A stretch of DNA of 64,000 nt, from positions 124,001 through 188,000 of the forward strand of contig NZ_QKVM01000004.1 in the NCBI RefSeq assembly GCF_003231305.1. Reading direction: 5' to 3'. This document shows positions 46,041 through 53,751 of the stretch, piece after piece. Position numbers and translations under genes: made by a program. Source of the DNA: Pseudomonas sichuanensis (GTDB taxonomy: Bacteria > Pseudomonadota > Gammaproteobacteria > Pseudomonadales > Pseudomonadaceae). The notes under the pieces were generated by a model. That model was not told the DNA's origin. It saw nothing but the letters and a program-made list of their open reading frames with translations, and did not search any database. The stretch's first letter is position 1. Each line of letters opens with the position of its first letter.

Positions 46041-46056
46041 TCCACACAATCTCCAC
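46041..46056 (+). promoter_or_regulatory. Cre-tag-like direct repeat before creD
   Basis: TCCAC-N6-TCCAC matches the CreB box TTCAC-N6-TTCAC in spacing, with T to C at the second base of both halves. It lies 66 bp before the creD ATG. Confidence 0.55.
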
Positions 46057-46121
46057 ATTCCCTCCCTGAGGGCTCCACGCAGCGGGCAGACACTGGCCCC
46101 ATCGCACACGGAGCCTCACCC

Positions 46122-47450
46122 ATGAACAAGACCCTCGGATTCAAGCTCGGCACCATCGCCGTGCTGATCCTGCTGTTGCTCATCCCGCTATTCATGATTG
46201 GCGGCCTCATCGACGAACGGCAGAGCCTGCGTGACGATGTGTTGCGCGATATCGCACGCAGTTCCAGCTTCGAGCAGCAGATCAGCGGCCCGATGGTGGT
46301 GGTGCCCTACCGTAAGTACGAACGCCGCTGGATCGAAAAGGACGGCCAGAGCGTTCAGGAAACCTACACCCTCAATGGCAACCTGTACTTCCTGCCGGAA
46401 ACCATGGATGCCGACATCGGCGTGGAGACCGAGCTGCGCGCCCGTGGCATCTACCAGGCCCGGCTGTTCCACGCCAAGGGCAGCATCAAGGGCCGTTTCA
46501 AGCTGCCCGAGCGCTGGGGCATCGACAAGGACTACGATGACTACCGCTTCGACAAGCCGTACCTGGTGGTGGGCATCAGCGATATCCGCGGCATCGAGAG
46601 CGGCCTGGAGCTGAAGTTCGACGAGCAGCAACTGGCCTTCGAGGCCGGCACCGGGTTGGACTGGATGCGCGCCGGGGTGCATGTGCCGCTGCCGCAGCTC
46701 GATGGCCAGCAGGCACGGGCCTTCGACTACGGCTTTGACATCGCCCTGCAGGGCACCGGCCAGCTGCATGTGCTGCCGGTGGGCCGCAGCAGCAGCGTGG
46801 CCATGCGCGCCAACTGGCCGCACCCCAGCTTCATCGGCAGCTACCTGCCGACTCGTCGCGACATCGACGACACCGGCTTCACCGCCCACTGGCAGACCTC
46901 GTTCTTTGCCACCAACCTGGAAGACGCTCTCGACCAGTGCGTCAGCCCGCAGACATGCAACGTGTTCCTGGGCACCACCTTTGGTGTGAGCTTCGTCGAC
47001 CCGGTGGACCAGTACCTCAAGAGCGAGCGGGCGATCAAATATGCGCTGCTGTTCATTGCCCTGACCTTCGCCGGCTTCTTCCTGTTCGAGGTGCTCAAGG
47101 GCCTGAGCGTGCACCCGGTGCAGTACATCCTGGTAGGCGTGGCGCTGGCATTCTTCTACCTGCTGTTGCTGTCGCTGTCGGAGCACCTGGGGTTTGGCCT
47201 GGCCTATGGGCTGTCGGCGTCGGGGTGTGTGCTGCTGATCGGTTTCTACCTGGCGCACGTGCTGCGCAGCCTGGGGCGCGGGGTGGGCTTTGCGGCGGGC
47301 TTGGCGGCGCTGTACGCGATGCTTTATGGGCTGCTCAGTGCCGAGGACTATGCGCTGCTGATGGGCTCGTTGTTGTGCTTCGGGTTGCTGGGGGTGTTCA
47401 TGGTGCTGACCCGTCGGTTGGACTGGTCGCGGGTGGGGAGGTTGGGATGA
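46122..47450 (+). CDS. creD: Inner-membrane protein CreD
   Basis: The 442-aa protein has an N-terminal membrane segment (~11-31), a large periplasmic domain (~32-300) and a cluster of about five to six C-terminal membrane helices (~305-430). This is the CreD layout. creD is the main CreBC target, and the cre-tag-like repeat at 46041 supports that here. It is implicated in envelope integrity and beta-lactam tolerance in other Pseudomonas. Confidence 0.93.
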   Translation: MNKTLGFKLGTIAVLILLLLIPLFMIGGLIDERQSLRDDVLRDIARSSSFEQQISGPMVVVPYRKYERRWIEKDGQSVQETYTLNGNLYFLPETMDADIGVETELRARGIYQARLFHAKGSIKGRFKLPERWGIDKDYDDYRFDKPYLVVGISDIRGIESGLELKFDEQQLAFEAGTGLDWMRAGVHVPLPQLDGQQARAFDYGFDIALQGTGQLHVLPVGRSSSVAMRANWPHPSFIGSYLPTRRDIDDTGFTAHWQTSFFATNLEDALDQCVSPQTCNVFLGTTFGVSFVDPVDQYLKSERAIKYALLFIALTFAGFFLFEVLKGLSVHPVQYILVGVALAFFYLLLLSLSEHLGFGLAYGLSASGCVLLIGFYLAHVLRSLGRGVGFAAGLAALYAMLYGLLSAEDYALLMGSLLCFGLLGVFMVLTRRLDWSRVGRLG

Positions 47451-47523
47451 GGGAGGATAGAGAGGTTGGGCGGTGGTTGGCCCTTAAAATTGGAATGTTG
47501 TTTCCTGTAACACCGAGGTGAAT

Positions 47524-47603
47524 CCATCGCGGGGCAAGCCCGCTCCCACGCCCAATCCCGATACTGAGGTAATGGCGTGGGAGCGGGCTTGCCCCGCGAT
47601 AGG
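47524..47603. repeat. REP pair (family B) between convergent genes
   Basis: Inverted ATCGCGGGGCAAGCCCGCTC copies between creD and the GST gene; likely bidirectional terminator. Confidence 0.86.
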
Positions 47604-47609
47604 GCCCGA

Positions 47610-48224
47610 TCAGGCTACCGGCGTTGTAGCAACCATCGAAGGCCGCTTCGACACCTCGGCATACCACGCCGCCAACCCAGGCTGCTGCTCACGCCATCCG
47701 AAATCAGGCTGGCGCAGGTCCAGATAACCCAAGGCACAAGCCACACCAATCGCCGCCAGGTCGAACCCCGAGGCCAGCTCCGCCAGGTGCTCTTGTTCCA
47801 GGTTGGCCAGGCTGCGACGGATCTTCTCGCCCTGTGCCTGGACCCAGCCGTCCCACTGCTTTTCGGCCGGGCGCAGGAAGGTTTCGTAGCGAGTACCCAC
47901 CGCGGCATCCATGATCGCGTCGGCCTGGGAGACCAGGGTCAGCCGGCGCCAGCGCGCCGAGCCTTCGCGGGGCAGCAGCGGGTTGCCGACGTGGCGGCTG
48001 TCGAGGTACTCGCAGATCACCCGGCTGTCATGCAGCACACTGCCGTCGTCCAGGCGCAGGGCCGGGATCTTGCCGATCGGGTTGCCCTGGTTGAGCTGCT
48101 CGTCACCGCTCACCGGGCTGATGTTCACGCCTTGCAGGGTGACGTCGCCCAATTGCCCGGTCTCGTGCAGCACCACCATGACCTTGCGCACGAACGGCGA
48201 CAACGGCGAATGGAACAGGATCAT
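47610..48224 (-). CDS. Glutathione S-transferase family protein
   Basis: The 204-residue protein has a thioredoxin-like N-terminal domain (FHSPLSPFVRKVMVVLHETG; GKIPALRLDDGSVLHDSRVI in part with the cis-Pro) and a helical C-terminal domain. SP-F replaces the CxxC of glutaredoxins. Substrate unknown. It starts 3 bp after the msrA stop, so the two are co-transcribed, which suggests a shared oxidative/electrophile-stress role. Confidence 0.88.
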   Translation of the reverse strand: MILFHSPLSPFVRKVMVVLHETGQLGDVTLQGVNISPVSGDEQLNQGNPIGKIPALRLDDGSVLHDSRVICEYLDSRHVGNPLLPREGSARWRRLTLVSQADAIMDAAVGTRYETFLRPAEKQWDGWVQAQGEKIRRSLANLEQEHLAELASGFDLAAIGVACALGYLDLRQPDFGWREQQPGLAAWYAEVSKRPSMVATTPVA

Positions 48225-48227
48225 GGC

Positions 48228-48896
48228 TCAATTACCCTGCAGGCTGGGTGGCAGGCACACGCCCAGGCCGCCGATACCGCAATAGCCGTCGGGGTTCTTG
48301 GCCAGGTACTGCTGGTGGTAGGCCTCGGCGAAGTACACGGTCGGTGCTTGGTCGATCTCGGTGGTGATCTCGCCGAAGCCGGCCTTGCTCAGTTCGGCCT
48401 GGAAGGCATCGCGGCTGGCCTTGGCCTCGATCAGTTGCTGCGGCGAGGTGCAGTAGATGGCCGAGCGGTACTGGGTGCCGATGTCGTTGCCCTGGCGCAT
48501 GCCTTGGGTCGGATTGTGCAGCTCCCAGAACATCGCCAGCAGTTCGCGGTAGCTGACCCGGTCCTTGTCGAACACCACCAGCACCACTTCGGTGTGGCCG
48601 GTCAGGCCCGAGCAGACTTCTTCGTAGGTGGGGTTGGGGGTGAAGCCGCCGGCATAGCCGACCACGGTGCTGACCACGCCTTCGCGCTGCCAGAAGCGGC
48701 GCTCGGCACCCCAGAAGCAGCCCAGGCCGAAGATGGCGAAGTCGATGCTGCCTTCGAAGAACGGGCCGAGCAGCGGGGTGCCTTCGAACACGTAGTGGAA
48801 CTCGGGCAGGGTCATCGGGGTTTCGCGGCCAGGCAGGGCCTGTTCCGCGGTGGGCAGGACGTTCTTGTTCACCAGGATTTCCGAACGCAGGGTCAT
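48228..48896 (-). CDS. msrA: Peptide methionine sulfoxide reductase A
   Basis: The 222-aa enzyme reduces methionine-S-sulfoxide. Catalytic cysteine is in [28 protein letters not shown] and the C-terminal cysteines ([11 protein letters not shown]) for recycling are present. ATG 48896 chosen; upstream in-frame codons come from a REP. Gene order msrA-dipA matches other Pseudomonas. Confidence 0.95.
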   Translation of the reverse strand: MTLRSEILVNKNVLPTAEQALPGRETPMTLPEFHYVFEGTPLLGPFFEGSIDFAIFGLGCFWGAERRFWQREGVVSTVVGYAGGFTPNPTYEEVCSGLTGHTEVVLVVFDKDRVSYRELLAMFWELHNPTQGMRQGNDIGTQYRSAIYCTSPQQLIEAKASRDAFQAELSKAGFGEITTEIDQAPTVYFAEAYHQQYLAKNPDGYCGIGGLGVCLPPSLQGN

Positions 48897-48937
48897 GGCC
48901 GTTCCTCTGTGTTTTTCAGTGGGATAGGTGTTGACCT

Positions 48938-49006
48938 CATCGCGGGGCAAGCCCGCTCCCACGCCAGAATCTCAATCGGCGTGGGAGCGGGCTTGCCCCG
49001 CGATAG
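48938..49006. repeat. REP pair (family B)
   Basis: Inverted family-B copies between dipA (its 3' side) and msrA. Confidence 0.86.
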
Positions 49007-49047
49007 GGCCCGAATGGTTTCTATAGTGCCCGAGGTTTGGGCCGCTG

Positions 49048-51741
49048 TCAGGCCAGCGGGCCACGCGGATAGCGCTTGAGCTTTTCGGTCAGCTCGCGCC
49101 CGGGGATCGGCCGGTCGAACAGGTAGCCCTGGCCGACGTCGCAGCGGTGCCGGCGCAGGAATGCCAGCTGTTCCGGCGTCTCGATGCCCTCGGCGACCAC
49201 CTTGAGCTTGAGGTTGTGGGCCATGGCCACCACCGCCGAGGTGATCTCCATGTCGTCCTGGTTGTCGGGGATTTCGTTGATGAAGCTGCGGTCGATCTTG
49301 ATGATGTCGATCGGGAACTTCTTCAGGTAGCTCAGCGACGAGTAGCCGGTACCGAAGTCGTCCATGGCCAGCGTCAGGCCCAGGGCCTTGAGCTCGTCGA
49401 GCTGGCGGTGGGTATCTTCGCTGGCTTCGAGCAGCAGGCCTTCGGTCAGTTCCAGCTCCAGCAGGTGCGGCGGCAGCGCCTCTTCCTTGATGATGCTGCC
49501 GATCGAGCTCACCAGTTCCGGGTCGGAGAACTGCTTGGGCGACAGGTTGATGGCCACGTGCAGGTTGCCCATGCCGGCCTCGCGCAGCTCCAGGCTCATG
49601 CGGCAGGCCTGGCGCACCACCCACTTGCCGATGGGGATGATCAGGCCGGTTTCTTCGGCCACGCTGATGAACTGGTCGGGGCGGATCATGCCGCGCTCCG
49701 GGTGGTTCCAGCGCAGAAGCGCCTCGAGCCCGAGCAGGCGACCGCTGCGCAGGCACAGCTTGGGCTGGTAGAACACTTCCAGCTCGTTCTGGGTCAGTGC
49801 CCGGCGCAGGTTGTTCTCGACGAACAGCTTGTAGCTGGCCTCGGCGTTGAGCACTTCGGTGAACACTTGCACCTGGTGCTTGCCGTTGGCCTTGGCCTTG
49901 TGCAAAGCCAGGCCGGCGTTCTTCATCAGGGTGGCCGGGTCGCTGCCGTGCAGGGGTGCACAGGCCAGGCCCACGGAGGCGGTGACGTTGATCAACTGGT
50001 TGTCGACGAACATCGGTTTGTCGAGGGTGCGCAGCAACTGGTGGGCCACGCCCTGGCCGTCCTCGAGGGAGGTATCGTCGAGCAGCACGGCGAATTCGTT
50101 GCTGGCGAAGCGCGCCAGGCTGCCGCCGCTGCTCAGGCTGTTGCGCAGGCGCCGGGCCAGGCTGATCAGCAGCTTGTCGCCGGTCTGGTGGCCGAGGCTG
50201 TCGTTGATCCGCTTGAAGTTGTCGATGTCCACCAGCAGCAGGCAGATCGGGCTGCTGCTGTCGCGGGCGAAGCGCTCGTCGAGGTTGCGGATAAACGCCG
50301 GGCGGTTGCCCAGGTTGGTCAGGTTGTCGGTGTAGGCCAGGCGCTCGATGCGCTGTTGCGCCAGCTTGGTCTGGGTGACGTCTTCGTAGATGCCGATGTA
50401 GTGCGTCAGCTCGCGGTTGTCGCCGTACACCTTGGAGATCGACAGCTGGCCCCAGTAAGGCTCGAGGTTCTTGCGCCGGCTCTTGAACTCGCCCTGCCAG
50501 CTGTTGCCCATGGCCAGGCTGGAGGGGGAGTCGAACAGCAGCTCGCTCAGGTTTTCCAGGGCCGGCAGCTCGGCCAGGTGATGGCCCTGGACTTCCTCGG
50601 TGCTGTATTGGGTGATGGCGGTGAAGCTGGGGTTGACGTACTCCACCACGCCATCGCGGTTGACCAGTAGGAAGGCGCTGGCGCTCTGTTCCACGGCGCG
50701 CTGGAACAGGTGCAGCGCGTTGGCGGCGGTGCGCCGGTTGTGGTTGTTGATCACTTGCGCGAACTGGTCGGCCAGCTCGCCGGCGAAGGCGATCTCGTCC
50801 GACTGCCAGGCCCTTGGCCGGCCGGTCTGCTCCAGGCACAGCACCCCCACCACCTGGCCGTCGATGCGGATGCTGGCATCGAGCATGGCGTTGTCGTCGG
50901 TGGGGTAGAGCAGCTCGGCCATTTCGCGGGTGCGCGGGTCGTGGCTGGCATTGTGGGCATCGATGGCGCGGCTGGCGTGCAGGGCTTCGAGGTAGTCGGG
51001 GAAGCGGCTGGCGTCGATCGGCTCGGGCAGGCGGTGCAGCCGCTCGTGGTGGTACCAGGCGCTGATCGGCTCCAGGCGTTGATCGTGCAGGTACCAGATG
51101 CTGGCGCAGTCGACCTTGTAGATCTCGCAGGCGCTCTGAGTGATCAGTTCGGCGGCTTCGAGCAGCGAGTTGCCGATGCTGTAGCGCTGGCGGGCCAGGC
51201 GCAGGATCAGGTCCTGCTGGGCACGCACCCGCTCCAGGTGTTCGAGCTGCTCCTGCTGGGCGCGCTGGTTGAGCTGCAGGGCCAGTTGCAGGCGGTTGTT
51301 GCGGGACTCGAGATCGTTTGCGTCGAGGTCTGCGGTGTCGTCCTGCTGGTCGTCCATCACCGTCAGGTAGCCACGCAGCAGCTGGCGGTTGTGCTGCTTG
51401 TAGCTTTCGCCCGCTTCCAGCAGGCGTAACGGCGTCGGGCCTGCGTGCAGGGTGTAGCGCACGCGGTAGTGGCCGCGCCGGGCCAGTTGCAGCTGGATTT
51501 CATCGTGCAGTTTGTAGCGCGCCTCAGGTTCCATGAGGCTGGCGTAGGGCGAGCCGATCAAGGCGCACAGCTCGGCGGCGGCCAGGCCGAATTGCCGCTC
51601 GCAGGCGGGGTCGACGTAGAGCATGGCCCAGCTGGCTTCGTTCAGCCGTTCGAAACGCAGCATGCCGAGCCGCGAGGGCACGGGGAGCTGCGTGACGACC
51701 TCGGCCGCCACTCGGCTGGCGGCATCGGGTTGGCTTTTCAT
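49048..51741 (-). CDS. dipA: Cyclic-di-GMP phosphodiesterase DipA (PAS-GAF-PAS-GGDEF-EAL)
   Basis: The 897-aa soluble protein has an N-terminal PAS-like part (~20-130), a coiled segment, GAF (~175-340), PAS (~345-460), GGDEF (~465-630) and EAL (~640-890) domains. The GGDEF signature is A546-S-N-E-F550, so diguanylate cyclase activity is not expected, though GTP binding is possible. EALLRW (673-678), NLSPKQF, ELTEG and DDFGTGYSSLSYLKKFPID support an active phosphodiesterase. Order with msrA and aceFE equals that of dipA in P. aeruginosa, where it promotes biofilm dispersal. ATG 51741; the frame further upstream is REP-derived. Confidence 0.9.
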   Translation of the reverse strand: MKSQPDAASRVAAEVVTQLPVPSRLGMLRFERLNEASWAMLYVDPACERQFGLAAAELCALIGSPYASLMEPEARYKLHDEIQLQLARRGHYRVRYTLHAGPTPLRLLEAGESYKQHNRQLLRGYLTVMDDQQDDTADLDANDLESRNNRLQLALQLNQRAQQEQLEHLERVRAQQDLILRLARQRYSIGNSLLEAAELITQSACEIYKVDCASIWYLHDQRLEPISAWYHHERLHRLPEPIDASRFPDYLEALHASRAIDAHNASHDPRTREMAELLYPTDDNAMLDASIRIDGQVVGVLCLEQTGRPRAWQSDEIAFAGELADQFAQVINNHNRRTAANALHLFQRAVEQSASAFLLVNRDGVVEYVNPSFTAITQYSTEEVQGHHLAELPALENLSELLFDSPSSLAMGNSWQGEFKSRRKNLEPYWGQLSISKVYGDNRELTHYIGIYEDVTQTKLAQQRIERLAYTDNLTNLGNRPAFIRNLDERFARDSSSPICLLLVDIDNFKRINDSLGHQTGDKLLISLARRLRNSLSSGGSLARFASNEFAVLLDDTSLEDGQGVAHQLLRTLDKPMFVDNQLINVTASVGLACAPLHGSDPATLMKNAGLALHKAKANGKHQVQVFTEVLNAEASYKLFVENNLRRALTQNELEVFYQPKLCLRSGRLLGLEALLRWNHPERGMIRPDQFISVAEETGLIIPIGKWVVRQACRMSLELREAGMGNLHVAINLSPKQFSDPELVSSIGSIIKEEALPPHLLELELTEGLLLEASEDTHRQLDELKALGLTLAMDDFGTGYSSLSYLKKFPIDIIKIDRSFINEIPDNQDDMEITSAVVAMAHNLKLKVVAEGIETPEQLAFLRRHRCDVGQGYLFDRPIPGRELTEKLKRYPRGPLA

Positions 51742-51885
51742 CGAAGACTCGCTTGAACAGGGAGCGCCGCCTGGAAAGCGGCGCATCGGGCAAGGTTGCA
51801 TCATGTCCCGTGGGCTGGCAAGCGGCCATGCGGGATGCTGTGTGCAGGTTGTCGGCAAACAAGATGAAATCTGAAGCGCTGTGGG

Positions 51886-51976
51886 GCGTGGGAGCGGGCT
51901 TGCCCCGCGATTACCTGCCTGCGGGCGCTGCGATTGACGGCTTGAATCGCAATCGCGGGGCAAGCCCGCTCCCACG
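51886..51976. repeat. REP pair (family B)
   Basis: GCGTGGGAGCGGGCTTGCCC and inverted partner, between aceF and dipA. The rest of the 359-bp spacer holds only the aceF terminator. Confidence 0.86.
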
Positions 51977-52006
51977 TCTCAAGTCGCTGAAATATTTCGA
52001 ACAGGC

Positions 52007-52032
52007 AAAAAAAGCCCCGCCAATTGGCGGGG
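52007..52032 (-). terminator. Rho-independent terminator after aceF
   Basis: On the minus strand CCCCGCC-AATT-GGCGGGG is followed by CTTTTTTT. Confidence 0.93.
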
Positions 52033-52100
52033 TTGAGGTACGAGCGTGGCAGCTCGAAAGGGGTGCCTGCCTTCCCGGGGGAAGGCAGGCAAACAGCGGG

Positions 52101-53738
52101 TTACAGCAGCATGGTGCGGATGTCGCCCAGCACGTCGCCCAGACGCTTGGTGAAGCGCGCGGCGGCGGCGCCGTTGATCACACGGTGATCGTAGGACAGC
52201 GACAGCGGCAGCATCAGCTTGGGCTGGAAGGCCTTGCCATCCCAGACCGGCTGCATGGTCGCCTTGGAGACGCCCAGGATAGCCACCTCAGGCGCGTTGA
52301 CGATCGGCGTGAAGCCGGTGCCGCCAATGTGGCCGAGGCTGGAGATGGTGAAGCAAGCGCCTTGCATGTCGTCGGCCGAGAGCTTCTTGGTGCGGGCTTT
52401 CTCGGCCAGCGCGGCGGCTTCGGCAGCCAGTTGCAGCAGGCTCTTCTGGTCGACGTTCTTGATCACAGGGACCAGCAGGCCATCCGGGGTGTCCACGGCG
52501 AAGCCGATGTGCACGTACTTCTTGCGGATGATCGCCTTGCCGCTTGGCGCCAGCGAGCTGTTGAAGTCCGGCAGTTCCTTGAGCAGGAAGGCGCAGGCCT
52601 TGAGCAGCAGGGGCAGCACGGTCAGCTTGACGCCGGCTTTCTCGGCGACGGCTTTCTGCGCGACGCGGAAGGCTTCCAGCTCGGTGATGTCGGCCGAGTC
52701 GAACTGGGTCACGTGCGGCACGTTCAGCCAGCTGCGGTGCAGGTTGGCGGCGCCGACCTGCATCAGGCGGGTCAGGGCCACTTCTTCGACTTCACCGAAC
52801 TTGCTGAAGTCCACGGCCGGGATCGGCGGGATGCCTGCGCCACCGGTAGCACCGGCGGCTGGGGCGCCCGATGCCTTCTGCATCATGGCCTTGACGTAAA
52901 CCTGAACGTCTTCTTTCAGGATACGGCCGTGCGGACCAGTGGCCGCGACAGCACCCAGGTCGACGCCGAATTCACGGGCCAACTGACGAACAGCCGGGCC
53001 TGCGTGAACCTTGGCGTTGCTGCCGGCTGCCGGCGCGGTAGCGACCGGAGCAGGGGCAGCAGCAGGGGCCGCAGCGGCGGCGGCTGGTGCCGCAGCTGGG
53101 GCAGGAGCGGCAGCCGGAGCAGCCGCGGCCGGAGCCGGTGCGGCAGCAGGGGCGGCGCCTGCGGCCTTGATCTTGAAGATCAGGTCGCCGGTGCCCACTT
53201 CGTCTTCCAGCTTGCACAGCACGGCTTCGATCACGCCGGCGCTAGGCGACGGGATTTCCATGGAGGCCTTGTCGGACTCCAGGGTGATCAGCGACTGGTC
53301 GGCTTCGACGGTGTCGCCGACCTTGACCAGCACTTCGATGATCTTGGCCTTGCCCGACGAACCGATGTCCGGCACGTGGATGTCCTGCACGCTGGCAGCA
53401 ACCGGGGCTGCTGCGGCTGGCGCGGCAGCTGGGGCGGCTTCGGCAGCCGGCGCCGGTGCGGCTGCCGGGGCAGCAGCGGCCGGAGCCTCGGGCGCGGAAG
53501 CCGCGCCCTCGACTTCCAGCACCAGCAGCTCGTCGCCTTCTTTCAGGCGGTCGCCCAGCTTGACCTTCAGTTCCTTGACGATGCCGGCCTTGGGGGCCGG
53601 GATCTCCATGGAGGCCTTGTCGGACTCCAGGGTCAGCAGGCTCTGGTCGGCCTCGATACGGTCACCGACCTTGACGAACAGCTCGATGATTTCACCTTCA
53701 CCGCTGCCGATGTCAGGTACGCGAATGAGTTCGCTCAC
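52101..53738 (-). CDS. aceF: Pyruvate dehydrogenase E2 (dihydrolipoamide acetyltransferase)
   Basis: The 545-residue E2 has two lipoyl domains, each with ESDKASMEIP around the lipoylated lysine, joined by long alanine/proline linkers (~80-120 and ~195-245). Then follow the peripheral-subunit-binding domain (VRQLAREFGVDLGAV) and the catalytic domain ending YDHRVINGAAAARF (active-site His). Two rather than three lipoyl domains is normal for Pseudomonas. 13 bp after aceE, one operon. Confidence 0.97.
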   Translation of the reverse strand: MSELIRVPDIGSGEGEIIELFVKVGDRIEADQSLLTLESDKASMEIPAPKAGIVKELKVKLGDRLKEGDELLVLEVEGAASAPEAPAAAAPAAAPAPAAEAAPAAAPAAAAPVAASVQDIHVPDIGSSGKAKIIEVLVKVGDTVEADQSLITLESDKASMEIPSPSAGVIEAVLCKLEDEVGTGDLIFKIKAAGAAPAAAPAPAAAAPAAAPAPAAAPAAAAAAPAAAPAPVATAPAAGSNAKVHAGPAVRQLAREFGVDLGAVAATGPHGRILKEDVQVYVKAMMQKASGAPAAGATGGAGIPPIPAVDFSKFGEVEEVALTRLMQVGAANLHRSWLNVPHVTQFDSADITELEAFRVAQKAVAEKAGVKLTVLPLLLKACAFLLKELPDFNSSLAPSGKAIIRKKYVHIGFAVDTPDGLLVPVIKNVDQKSLLQLAAEAAALAEKARTKKLSADDMQGACFTISSLGHIGGTGFTPIVNAPEVAILGVSKATMQPVWDGKAFQPKLMLPLSLSYDHRVINGAAAARFTKRLGDVLGDIRTMLL

Positions 53739-53751
53739 TTAAAAATACTCC

